A stretch of DNA of 64,000 nt from Mucilaginibacter geliditolerans (GTDB taxonomy: Bacteria; Bacteroidota; Bacteroidia; Sphingobacteriales; Sphingobacteriaceae): NCBI RefSeq assembly GCF_014200495.1, contig NZ_JACHBY010000007.1, forward strand, positions 325,599 through 389,598, given 5' to 3'. The notes below the pieces were generated by a model. The model was not told where the DNA came from. It did no database searches and worked only from the letters and a program-made list of their open reading frames with translations. The position numbers and the translations under genes are program-made. Positions 1 to 9,026 of this stretch are shown here, in pieces (position 1 is the first letter of the stretch; each line of letters begins with the position of its first letter).

Positions 1-1
1 G

Positions 2-1744
2 GCAGAAAATACCCAGGTGCCTTTGGGTACCGAAATTTACCATACCCTAATGGTTGATCAAACACTGGATATGGTAAACTATTTCAGGTCGAACCCGGCC
101 ATACTTACCTGGTCTATAGGCAACGAATCAGAGAATTATAAAGATTATTTTAAAGAAACCGCCAAATTGGTTAAACAATTTGACCCCACCCGTCCGCGTA
201 ATTTTAGCCAATATGGGCCCGATGCAGATGAAGGCGATCTGGAAATATGTAATGAACATTATCCCGGGCCCGACGGATCGGAAAGATATCGCAATAATAA
301 GCGCCCTATTGTTTTCGATGAATACGTACACCTGAATGCTTACAATCGTTTAGAACAGGTTACCGACCCGGGAGTACGGGATGCCTGGGGGATCGGTTTT
401 GAAGCCATGTGGGAAAAAATGTATAAAACCGATGCCGTTTTAGGGGGTTCAATCTGGGCTGGTATTGATGATACTTTCTTTTTACCTGATGGAAAAACCG
501 TGGGTTACGGCACTTGGGGGCCACTTGATGGCTGGCGCAGAGAAAAACCGGAATACTGGCACGTGAAAAAAGTATATTCACCGGTTAAAATAAAATTGGC
601 CAGCAATTGGATCAATGGTAACGTTGCCCTTGAGCTCGAAAATAGATTGCTTTTTAGTAACCTTAACGAGTGTAAAATAGAATGGAATATAGCCAACGAA
701 AGTGGTTTAATAAAAGCCGATTTAAAAAGAGACGGTAAAACAACGATAAATGTTGCCGTTAACAAGAAACCATCACCGGCTGATAAATTAACTATTAAGG
801 TCTATGACCCGCGTGGCGTATTAATTGATATTTACCAGTTTACCGTAGTACCGTCTATCTCGCTGGTATCGGCTACCCAAACCAATACACAACCCTGGAG
901 CTATCAACAAAATGAGAACACCCTGATTGCCAAAAACCAAAATATACAGGTTAATTTCAACCTGGCTACAGGCGATGTGGAACAGGTTACCAATAACGGG
1001 AAAAGCGTTTGGAATACCGGAGCAAGATTAATGGTTTTGCCGCTAACCGGCGAAGGTAACGGTGTGCAAATGACAGGGGATAACAAAAAATTTGACCCTT
1101 TTACTGATGTATGTAAAAATCGGGTTGTAAAAGACATTAAGCTGGATAAAGCCAAAAATGGATTTACCGTAAGCGTTGCCGATATGTATAATGAAGCGGC
1201 TGGTGTAACCACTTATCATTTCGCAGCTAATGGAGTGGTGAAAATAGATTATAAATACACCATCAAAAAAGACGTTAACCCACGCCAATGGGGATTAGTT
1301 TTCAGTTTGCCCGGCACTTTCCAGGAACTGGATTGGGACAGAAATGCCCAGTGGAATTATTATCCGGCGGACCATATTGGCCGTGCAAATGGTAAAGCAA
1401 AGCTAATGTCTGATACAAAAGTTTCAGGTCCGGCAGGCCCATCTACGTTGCCAACAACCCCATGGAGCCTGGACAGAAATGATTTAGGGACCAACGATTT
1501 CAGGTCAACCAAAATGTATATTAATCAGGCAGAATTAACCAACGGTACTTCATCCTTTAACGTAATATCAAACGGGCAACAGCATATCAGGGCATGGAAA
1601 GATCAGCAAAATATTAAAACCTTAGTAGCCGGTTATAGCAATATGGGTGCCGAAAGGTTTTTTAGGGCTCATGCAGAAAAAATGGACAGACCTTTAAAAG
1701 CTGGCGATGTGATACAGGATAGCATCAACCTTGAATTAAAATAA
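2..1744 (+). CDS. GH2 beta-galactosidase-like glycoside hydrolase, 5' truncated by window edge
   Basis: This is the C-terminal part of a retaining GH2 exo-glycosidase that probably releases terminal beta-galactose from oligosaccharides in the periplasm. The open frame runs in from the window edge, so the signal peptide and the N-terminal sugar-binding and immunoglobulin-like domains lie outside. An in-frame GTG at 17 is not a believable start, because the protein would lack most of the fold. Counting from base 2, the acid/base is E42 in WSIGNES and the nucleophile E107 in FDEYVH, both in typical GH2 contexts. Residues from about 315 onward resemble the LacZ domain 5 (beta-galactosidase small chain). 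The next gene, a full-length homologue, starts 33 bases after the stop, so this is the promoter-side member of a five-gene operon. Beta-mannosidase or beta-glucuronidase activity is possible, but the domain 5 region favours galactosidase. Confidence 0.9.
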   Translation, partial: AENTQVPLGTEIYHTLMVDQTLDMVNYFRSNPAILTWSIGNESENYKDYFKETAKLVKQFDPTRPRNFSQYGPDADEGDLEICNEHYPGPDGSERYRNNKRPIVFDEYVHLNAYNRLEQVTDPGVRDAWGIGFEAMWEKMYKTDAVLGGSIWAGIDDTFFLPDGKTVGYGTWGPLDGWRREKPEYWHVKKVYSPVKIKLASNWINGNVALELENRLLFSNLNECKIEWNIANESGLIKADLKRDGKTTINVAVNKKPSPADKLTIKVYDPRGVLIDIYQFTVVPSISLVSATQTNTQPWSYQQNENTLIAKNQNIQVNFNLATGDVEQVTNNGKSVWNTGARLMVLPLTGEGNGVQMTGDNKKFDPFTDVCKNRVVKDIKLDKAKNGFTVSVADMYNEAAGVTTYHFAANGVVKIDYKYTIKKDVNPRQWGLVFSLPGTFQELDWDRNAQWNYYPADHIGRANGKAKLMSDTKVSGPAGPSTLPTTPWSLDRNDLGTNDFRSTKMYINQAELTNGTSSFNVISNGQQHIRAWKDQQNIKTLVAGYSNMGAERFFRAHAEKMDRPLKAGDVIQDSINLELK

Positions 1745-1777
1745 TAATGATAAAAAACAATAACAACCATACAGGTA

Positions 1778-4690
1778 ATGCAACATATTAATAAACTCTT
1801 TTTGGTTTTGTGCCTTTTTTTTAGCCTTAACTCGTTTGGTCAAAGCTCCATCAATGATTTTAATATTCCCCGCGTGTCGCCTTTGCCTGCAGCTGTAACG
1901 GGTGTTGAACAGCCCCGGATTTTATTAAATGGTAAATGGGGCTTTCAGGTGATGGGGCATGCCGCAAAACATAGCATTAGCGTGCCTGGTGAATGGGAAA
2001 TGCAGGGTTTTACTGTAAATGAAGGAGAAACGGCTGTATATAGATTAAAACTTGATATCCCTGCCGATTGGAAAGGCCAGCGGATAAAAATACGCTTTGA
2101 CGGTGTAAGCTCACATGCGCTGGTGAGGGTTAATAATGTTAAAGTAGGGGAGCATGAGGGAAGCTTTGTTCCCTTTGAAGCCGATATTACCAATGCGCTT
2201 AATCCCAGTGATAATATACTGCAGGTAGAAGTGCAGGCATTAACCATTAGCGACCGCCTGGCCTGTACGTCACAATACGCGGTACACACGATTGGCGGCT
2301 TATTGCGTAAAGTAGTGTTGTTTGCAGTGCCACAAACAAATATCGCGTCTAATGTGGCAACAACGGTTTTTGACCCGCAATTTAAAAATGCGGCCTTAAA
2401 GTTGCAATCCCAATTAGCAAATGAGTCTGCATCAGCAACATCGGCACAGTTTCAATATATTTTGACGGATGCCGCTGGAAAGGTGATTTTTGAAAAGCTA
2501 TCGGCACTTGAAAAAAATATCCCTTCAAACGGCTTACGTGATATAAATACTACTATCAGTGTAAAACAGCCAGAGCAATGGAACCCGGAACATCCTTATT
2601 TATATCATTTAAAAAGCTCATTGCTGTTGGATGGGAAAGTCGTTCAGTCGATAACACAAAATGTAGGGTTCAGACAAGTTGAAGTTAAAGGTAACCAGCT
2701 GTTCGTTAATGGGAAGTCGGTGAAATTGCATGGTGTAAACCGTCATTCTATTTACCCGCTTACAGGTAGAAGCGTTAGTCCCGAATTAGACCGGAAAGAT
2801 GCTGAACTTTTCCGTAATGCCAATTGTAACTATATCCGCACATCACATTACCCGCCATCAGAGGAGTTTCTGAATGCTGCTGATGAGTTGGGCTTGTTTG
2901 TTGAAAGCGAAGCATCATTATGCTGGATAAATCATGGTGCGTCACCCATTTGGAAAAAGTGGGATTATAAAGACGAACGGTTTTTACCTTATATGGTTAA
3001 TGCAGATGTAGAAAATGTATTAGCCGGGCGTAATCACCCATCCATCATCATCTGGTCGCTGGGGAATGAATCGGTATGGAGCCCATTGTGGGCAAAGGTG
3101 AACAAGGTTGTAAAACAATTAGACCCATCGCGCCCCACAACTTTTCATGACCAGTGCTGGGGTGGCTACAACAATGCGCACAGCAAAGCGGATATAGCTG
3201 TTTACCATTATCCCGGTACAAACGGGCCGGCCGCATGTGATACTATGAAACGGCCTGTTCTTTTTGGCGAGTATGCACATATTTCGTGTTATAGCAGAAG
3301 AGAATTACTAACCGATCCCGGCGTTCGCAGTAGTTATGGCAAGCCATTGGAAATGATGTACGATTCAATGTATTACCATAAAGGCTGCCTTGGGGGTGCC
3401 ATATGGGCGGGTATTGATGATATCTTCCACATGCCCGACGGGCGGATTGTTGGTTATGGCCCCTGGGGCGTTATTGATGCCTGGCGCAGGCCAAAACCCG
3501 AGTATTGGGGGGTGAAAAAAGCTTATTCTCCCATTAAAATAAAAAGCATAAAATTTCCAACCGCTGGTAAAAAATATGTTGAACTTTTGGTGGAAAACAG
3601 GTATGATTTTACATCGTTAAAAGGCGCAGCTATTATTGTAGTTTTAAATGGGCAACCTCAAACTGTAAAAGCTGATATCTTACCACGCAGTAGCGGGATT
3701 ATAAAAATTCCGGCTACTGAATTTAAAACGCTTCAGTTAACGTTTAAAGACCCCAGGGGATTTATTGCTGATGAAGAAAAATATGAAGCAGAAGCTCATT
3801 CAACGGAGTTAATTGGTCAAAATGTAGAAGTTTCATTTACAGAAAATGAGGCTGCTTATTTTGTAAAACAAGGTAACATACAGTATAGCATTAGTAAAAA
3901 TACCGGAATTATTACTTCGGTACGAAAAGGTGATACCGAGATTTTAAACCAGGGCCCTGTTTTTAGTATGGTATCCATGAATGATGATGATGGCGGCAAA
4001 CCAAATGTTGCAGGAGAGACGTATCAGAATAACATTTATCCGCTTAAAAATTATCCTTTGTACACCTTATTTGCCCGTGATCTTGTTGCACAAAAAATTG
4101 ATTCGGGATTGAAGTTTTCGATGAATATTGCCTACGCTGATTGTAAAGGCAAGCAAACCTATTTATTTACAAACGATGGGAAACTAATAACCGAATATGA
4201 GGTTCAGTATTCCAATGCTGATATATCACCATATCAATATGGCCTGATGCTGCAATTGCCTAAAAGCTTTGATCAGCTTAGCTGGAAGCGAAAGGGTGAA
4301 TTTACTGCTTATCCTGCAAACGACATTGCACGATCTGAAGGAACAGCAATGCTTAATGTAAAGCATGTAGATGGGGTGGAAGAGTGGGGCGTTGTACCAA
4401 CAAGCGACTGGAAAGATGATGCGAATGATTTGGGAAGTAATGATTTTCGGTCCACTAAGCGCTATATTCAAAATGCCTCTTTGCAGGACCATAATGGGGA
4501 TAGTATTACCGTACTTTCAGATGCGACCCAGGCATCCCGCAGTTGGTTGCAGGACGAGCATCTGAACTGGCTGATTGCTGATTATTGTAACAATGGATCG
4601 GAACCGTATTATGGTTCCCCGCATTCAAACGGACGGATCAAAATAAAAGATAATACGCTAAAAGGTAAATTAGTTATAGTAGTGAAATGA
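1778..4690 (+). CDS. GH2 beta-galactosidase-like glycoside hydrolase, secreted
   Basis: A complete 970-residue GH2 enzyme expected to hydrolyse terminal beta-galactosides in the periplasm. A signal peptide covers about residues 1-22 and ends SFGQ. It is followed by a jelly-roll sugar-binding domain (about 45-185), an Ig-like domain (about 190-300), a TIM barrel (about 300-600) and a C-terminal LacZ-domain-5-like beta-sandwich. Visible active-site residues are E431 (acid/base, WSLGNES) and E498 (nucleophile, FGEYAH), with RTSHYPP in the barrel as in LacZ relatives. It resembles the preceding truncated gene throughout the shared part, so the two are tandem paralogues. The gap to the GH95 gene downstream is 32 bases. 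Two galactosidases in one operon suggest different linkages or aglycones (inference). Confidence 0.92.
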   Translation: MQHINKLFLVLCLFFSLNSFGQSSINDFNIPRVSPLPAAVTGVEQPRILLNGKWGFQVMGHAAKHSISVPGEWEMQGFTVNEGETAVYRLKLDIPADWKGQRIKIRFDGVSSHALVRVNNVKVGEHEGSFVPFEADITNALNPSDNILQVEVQALTISDRLACTSQYAVHTIGGLLRKVVLFAVPQTNIASNVATTVFDPQFKNAALKLQSQLANESASATSAQFQYILTDAAGKVIFEKLSALEKNIPSNGLRDINTTISVKQPEQWNPEHPYLYHLKSSLLLDGKVVQSITQNVGFRQVEVKGNQLFVNGKSVKLHGVNRHSIYPLTGRSVSPELDRKDAELFRNANCNYIRTSHYPPSEEFLNAADELGLFVESEASLCWINHGASPIWKKWDYKDERFLPYMVNADVENVLAGRNHPSIIIWSLGNESVWSPLWAKVNKVVKQLDPSRPTTFHDQCWGGYNNAHSKADIAVYHYPGTNGPAACDTMKRPVLFGEYAHISCYSRRELLTDPGVRSSYGKPLEMMYDSMYYHKGCLGGAIWAGIDDIFHMPDGRIVGYGPWGVIDAWRRPKPEYWGVKKAYSPIKIKSIKFPTAGKKYVELLVENRYDFTSLKGAAIIVVLNGQPQTVKADILPRSSGIIKIPATEFKTLQLTFKDPRGFIADEEKYEAEAHSTELIGQNVEVSFTENEAAYFVKQGNIQYSISKNTGIITSVRKGDTEILNQGPVFSMVSMNDDDGGKPNVAGETYQNNIYPLKNYPLYTLFARDLVAQKIDSGLKFSMNIAYADCKGKQTYLFTNDGKLITEYEVQYSNADISPYQYGLMLQLPKSFDQLSWKRKGEFTAYPANDIARSEGTAMLNVKHVDGVEEWGVVPTSDWKDDANDLGSNDFRSTKRYIQNASLQDHNGDSITVLSDATQASRSWLQDEHLNWLIADYCNNGSEPYYGSPHSNGRIKIKDNTLKGKLVIVVK

Positions 4691-4722
4691 GATTTGATTA
4701 TTATTACTAATAATCAACAAAA

Positions 4723-7023
4723 ATGTTAAAAGCTTCTATGAAAAAAATAATTTCAATTGTCGTATTTGTTTTATTATGTGGTACCGTGTTCGGTCAGTCA
4801 GCAGAGCATGACCTGAATTTTGATGTATTGGCAAAACAGTGGGATGAAGCGATACCATTGGGTAATGGTATGTTGGGTGCTCTGGTATGGCAAAAAAACG
4901 ATCATTTGCGCTTCTCTCTTGATAGGGCCGACCTTTGGGATATGCGCCCGATGAAAGGCCTGCACCGTAAGGAATTCAGTTACCAATGGGTGATGGATCA
5001 GATTAAGAAAAAGGATTATGCACCTGTACAGCAATACTTTGACGAGCCTTATGACAGTGAGCCTGCGCCCTCCAAAATTCCGGGCGGTGCGCTGGAATTC
5101 GATACAAAAAACTGGGGTAATGTACAATCGGTTCATTTGTATTTAAAAAATGCTTTATGTGAGGTGAAGTGGGCAAATGGAACGATATTGAAAACACTTG
5201 TACATGCAACTGCGCCGGTTGGCTGGTTTAGGTTTGAAAATATCAGGACAGACCTAATCCCGCAACTAATAGCTCCAAGATACCAGGGCAAAGTAAATGT
5301 ATCCGGTGATCCTGTTGGCGGAGATGACTTGTCGAGACTGGGTTATTCGCAGGGAACCATCAAACAGCAGGGGAATAGCATTACTTACACGCAGCAAGGA
5401 TGGGGAGGGTTTATATATCAAATCAATGTACAATGGAAGAAGGTTGATGCAACCACTATTGAGGGCGTATGGAGTATCTCTTCACAATACCCCGGTACTA
5501 AGATCAATACTGTTGCATCTGTAGTATCAAAACAGGCACTGGAACGCGGTTATGCGACTGATTATGTTTCGCATGTAGCCTGGTGGAAAAACTTCTGGAG
5601 CAAATCCGCTATCCACGTACCCGATCCATTATTAGAAAAGCAATGGTACATGGAGCAATACAAATTTGGTTCCGCATCACGGAAGGGGGCGCCGCCTATC
5701 TCGCTGCAAGCTGTTTGGACAGCAGATAATGGCCGTTTACCACCATGGAAAGGAGATTTCCATAACGATCTGAATACGCAACTGAGCTACTGGCCTGCTT
5801 ACACCGGCAACCACCTTGACGAAGCGATGAACTTCCTTGATTTCCAGGAAAAGAACAAAGCCAACTATGAGCGGTATACCAAACTGTATTTCGGTAAAAA
5901 AGGATTGGCCGTGCCCGGTGTAACCACATTGGATGGCACCGAAATGGGCGGCTGGATACAGTACTCACTTTCTCCCACCGTATCATCATGGTTGGGGCAG
6001 CATTATTATTTGCAATGGAAATACAGCATGGATAAAAACTTTTTACGTGAAAAGGCTTATCCATGGGTAAAAGGTGCCGCAACATTTATTGAAAATATAA
6101 CTGTTCTGGATAGCGCCGGTCACCGCAAGTTACCCTATAGTTCCAGCCCGGAGATCAATGACAACGATATTACCGCATGGTTCCCGCAAAATACCAATTA
6201 TGATCTGTCACTGATGAAATTTACATTTAAAGCGGCAGCGGAGATGGCGGATGAACTGGGGCTTAAAAATGAAGCTTCACACTGGCGAAAGATCGGTGCG
6301 GAGTATAGTGATTTTGCATTAAGCCCTGCTAATGAGCTGATGTTTTCGCCGACGATGTCTTATAATCAATCGCACCGCCATTTCTCTCATATGATGAGTA
6401 TTTATCCACTTGGTCTTATAAAATGGGAGGACGGGCCAAAAGCGCAGTCTATCATCAAAAACTCTATTCATTTATTGGATAGTATTGGCCCGGCATATTG
6501 GTGTGGTTACTCCTATTCATGGTTGGCAAATATGAAGGCGAGGGCAAAAAATGGCGAGGGTGCAGCAAAAGAACTCACCATTTTCGCAAAAGCGTTCTGC
6601 TCAATTAATAGCTTCCATTTAAATGGTGATCAAACGAAATCCGGCTACTCGAAATTTCAGTATCGCCCGTTTACACTGGAGGGGAATTTTGCTTTCGCGG
6701 CCGGTTTGCAGGAGATGTTATTACAAAGTTATGCAGGCTTTATAGAAATACTACCCGCTGTGCCTGCTGAATGGTCCGATATCTCATTTGAAAATTTACG
6801 GGCAGAAGGTGCTTTCCTGGTAAGTGTTAAAAAGGCAGGTGGCCAGGTTAATGAAGTTAAAATTGTTTCAGAAAAAGGGGGGAATACCAAATTGAAACTG
6901 CCTTTCAAAACCTGGGCTGCAACACTGAAAAAAGACGTTAAAATAAAAGATACAGCCGATGGTTTTATCAGTTTAAACTGTAAACCGGGGGCTATACTTA
7001 TTCTAAAAAATGCGAATAAATAA
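4723..7023 (+). CDS. GH95-family glycoside hydrolase with altered catalytic positions
   Basis: A 766-residue secreted enzyme of the GH95 (alpha/alpha)6-barrel family, whose known members are alpha-L-fucosidases and alpha-L-galactosidases. A signal peptide ends near residue 25 (VFGQ); a second possible start is M6 at 4738. Family signatures are PLGNGMLGA near the N-terminus, NTQLSYWP (N351 onward), SSSPE (E477, matching the general acid), HRHFSHM and GNFAFAAGLQEMLLQS near the C-terminus. In the characterised bifidobacterial AfcA, two Asn and one Asp activate water. Here the first Asn position appears to be D349, the second is N351, and the Asp position is E653 in LEGNF. It is therefore a divergent member whose specificity may differ from fucose. 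It sits between GH2 and sugar-oxidation genes in one operon. Family assignment is firm, substrate is not. Confidence 0.85.
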   Translation: MLKASMKKIISIVVFVLLCGTVFGQSAEHDLNFDVLAKQWDEAIPLGNGMLGALVWQKNDHLRFSLDRADLWDMRPMKGLHRKEFSYQWVMDQIKKKDYAPVQQYFDEPYDSEPAPSKIPGGALEFDTKNWGNVQSVHLYLKNALCEVKWANGTILKTLVHATAPVGWFRFENIRTDLIPQLIAPRYQGKVNVSGDPVGGDDLSRLGYSQGTIKQQGNSITYTQQGWGGFIYQINVQWKKVDATTIEGVWSISSQYPGTKINTVASVVSKQALERGYATDYVSHVAWWKNFWSKSAIHVPDPLLEKQWYMEQYKFGSASRKGAPPISLQAVWTADNGRLPPWKGDFHNDLNTQLSYWPAYTGNHLDEAMNFLDFQEKNKANYERYTKLYFGKKGLAVPGVTTLDGTEMGGWIQYSLSPTVSSWLGQHYYLQWKYSMDKNFLREKAYPWVKGAATFIENITVLDSAGHRKLPYSSSPEINDNDITAWFPQNTNYDLSLMKFTFKAAAEMADELGLKNEASHWRKIGAEYSDFALSPANELMFSPTMSYNQSHRHFSHMMSIYPLGLIKWEDGPKAQSIIKNSIHLLDSIGPAYWCGYSYSWLANMKARAKNGEGAAKELTIFAKAFCSINSFHLNGDQTKSGYSKFQYRPFTLEGNFAFAAGLQEMLLQSYAGFIEILPAVPAEWSDISFENLRAEGAFLVSVKKAGGQVNEVKIVSEKGGNTKLKLPFKTWAATLKKDVKIKDTADGFISLNCKPGAILILKNANK

Positions 7024-7051
7024 CCTGAATAATTGTTGATTAATTAATAGT

Positions 7052-8218
7052 ATGAAAATTACAGATGTAAAAGTTTGGTTGGTTGAAGGAGTTAAGTACA
7101 ACTGGACATTGTTAAAAATATATACCGATACGGGGCATACAGGGGTTGGTGAAGCTACCAACTGGCCGGGCAGCCCAATAGTTTATAATGCAGCAAAACA
7201 TGTTGGTGAACGCATTATTGGGCTCGACCCAATGAGGACTGATTTTATCTGGACGAAACTTTATCGCGATCTGAACTGGATAGGCCCGTTTGGTGCCAGC
7301 ATGTGTGCTATCAGCGGTATTGATATGGCCCTTTTAGATTTAAAAGGAAAAGTTTTGGGCACACCCTGTTATGAATTGCTCGGAGGGGCATTTCGCAAGG
7401 ATATTTTGCTGTATGCCAATTATTGGTTTACAGGGGGAGGCCATAACGCAGATGATTATGCAGAACAAGCCAAAAGAGTAAAGGCTGCTGGATTTACCGG
7501 GTTAAAATTTGACCCTTTTGCACACACCAATTATCTGTATGGCGAAGATTTGTCTTCAAATCTCACTTTAACAGCTGAGCAGCAGGACCTGGCCTTTAAC
7601 GTAAGTAAAGCTGTTAGGGATGCTGTAGGCCCCAACTTTGATATTATGATAGAAACCCATGCCATGCTAAACTACCGTGTGGCAGTAAAAATGGCGCAGC
7701 GTTTATCAGAATTGGATATCACCTGGTATGAAGAGCCTGCTGGCCCTGAAAGTGCCGATTCGTTACGGGCTATGCGCGAGCGCATTCCTTCCAACGTGTC
7801 TATTTGCGTGGGCGAACGCCATTATACCCGGCACGGCATCCGCCCGGTATTGGAAAAAAACATTTGTGACATTATGATGCCTGATATCACCCGTTGCGGT
7901 GGCCCATCTGAGATGAAACGCATGGCTACGATGATGGAAACATATAATGTTTTGCTGGCACCACATAATCCAAACGGCCCATTATCAACCCTGGCATCTG
8001 CCCATGTATGTGCTTCGGTGCCAAACTTTTTCAGGCAGGAATTTATGTTCAATGATGTAGCATGGCGGGATACGGTAATCACGCATCCTATCAAAGACAT
8101 GGTTAAAGATGGCCACCTGCATTTAAGTGACCGCCCGGGTTTGGGTGTTGATCTGGTAGAAGAAGAAATGGAAAAGCACCCAGGCGTGTTAATTCCAAGG
8201 CCGGGGTTTTATGTGTAA
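7052..8218 (+). CDS. Enolase-superfamily sugar-acid dehydratase (mandelate racemase/muconate lactonizing family)
   Basis: A cytoplasmic 388-residue enzyme of the mandelate racemase subgroup, probably dehydrating an aldonic acid to a 2-keto-3-deoxy acid. The capping domain is about residues 1-125 and the barrel about 130-370. Candidate metal ligands are E201, E227 and E255. H203 lies two residues after the first ligand and H305 sits in APHNPNGPLS. The E201-x-H203 arrangement and the spacing to H305 match the galactonate/mannonate dehydratase pattern, except that the first ligand is Glu where Asp is usual. It lies 28 bases after the GH95 gene and 14 before an SDR dehydrogenase, so the pair may oxidise and dehydrate the sugar released by the upstream hydrolases (inference). 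No lactonase or keto-deoxy-acid aldolase is visible in the window. Confidence 0.85.
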   Translation: MKITDVKVWLVEGVKYNWTLLKIYTDTGHTGVGEATNWPGSPIVYNAAKHVGERIIGLDPMRTDFIWTKLYRDLNWIGPFGASMCAISGIDMALLDLKGKVLGTPCYELLGGAFRKDILLYANYWFTGGGHNADDYAEQAKRVKAAGFTGLKFDPFAHTNYLYGEDLSSNLTLTAEQQDLAFNVSKAVRDAVGPNFDIMIETHAMLNYRVAVKMAQRLSELDITWYEEPAGPESADSLRAMRERIPSNVSICVGERHYTRHGIRPVLEKNICDIMMPDITRCGGPSEMKRMATMMETYNVLLAPHNPNGPLSTLASAHVCASVPNFFRQEFMFNDVAWRDTVITHPIKDMVKDGHLHLSDRPGLGVDLVEEEMEKHPGVLIPRPGFYV

Positions 8219-8232
8219 TAAACAGATATAAT

Positions 8233-9006
8233 ATGTTTCAGATTGATCTTATCGGGAAAACAGTTTTGATAACAGGCGCCTCATCGGGCATCGGATTAGG
8301 TATAGCCAAAATGTTTGCAAAAGCCGGGGCAGATATTTCGGGTTGTGGCCTGGAAAAAAATGATGGCGGCTTTATAAAAGAGGCAGAGGGGCGGGGGATG
8401 AAAGCATTATATACAGTATGCGATGTTACAAAAAAAACAGATCTGCAAAACCTCATTCAAAACACCATTAATACTTTCGGCCGCATTGATATCCTGGTAT
8501 CCAATGCCGGGCAAAATGTTTTTGAAGGTGCCGAAGAATGTAATGACGAGGATTGGCAGCGCAATATTGATCTGAACCTGGCATCGCACTGGCAATTGGC
8601 AAAGTTGTGTAAACCACATCTCGAGCAAAATGCTGGTGTGATAATTATTATTACATCCAATCATGCTTTTAGTACCATCCCCGGGTGCTTCCCTTATAAT
8701 GTATCTAAAACGGCATTAACCGGATTGGTCAGAAGCCTGGCAATAGAGTGGGGACCCCGGATACGTACTGTTGGTTTAGCGCCCGGTTTTATTGATACCC
8801 CGGGTAATCAGCAGTGGTTTAATTCGTTTGCCGACCCTGAAAAGGAGCGGCAACGGACAATTAACCTGCACCCGGTTAAAAAAATAGGTACACCAGAAGA
8901 AACGGGAGCCTGGTGTGTGTTTTTAGCGAGCGACTATGCGGCTTTTGCCTCCGGGACAACGTATTTACTGGACGGCGGTAGAAACGCATTAATGCAGGAT
9001 AGCTGA
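8233..9006 (+). CDS. SDR-family oxidoreductase, probable sugar dehydrogenase
   Basis: A 257-residue classical short-chain dehydrogenase/reductase in the cytoplasm. The nucleotide-binding glycine motif is at residues 14-21 (TGASSGIG), NAG follows near residue 92, and the catalytic residues are S142, Y155 and K159 (YNVSK). It ends with the typical LLDGG motif. It is the last gene of the GH2-GH2-GH95-dehydratase operon and begins 14 bases after the dehydratase stop. Oxidation of a free aldose such as galactose or fucose to its lactone would feed the dehydratase, but the substrate cannot be read from the sequence. The gene ends 20 bases before the convergent susD stop. Confidence 0.88.
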   Translation: MFQIDLIGKTVLITGASSGIGLGIAKMFAKAGADISGCGLEKNDGGFIKEAEGRGMKALYTVCDVTKKTDLQNLIQNTINTFGRIDILVSNAGQNVFEGAEECNDEDWQRNIDLNLASHWQLAKLCKPHLEQNAGVIIIITSNHAFSTIPGCFPYNVSKTALTGLVRSLAIEWGPRIRTVGLAPGFIDTPGNQQWFNSFADPEKERQRTINLHPVKKIGTPEETGAWCVFLASDYAAFASGTTYLLDGGRNALMQDS

Positions 9007-9026
9007 AAACCTTATTGTACCGATCG

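Noticed and set aside
5696..6085. Antisense reading frame inside the GH95 gene
   Set aside because: It is one of many long shadow frames opposite strong coding genes, and it has no start context or recognisable family.
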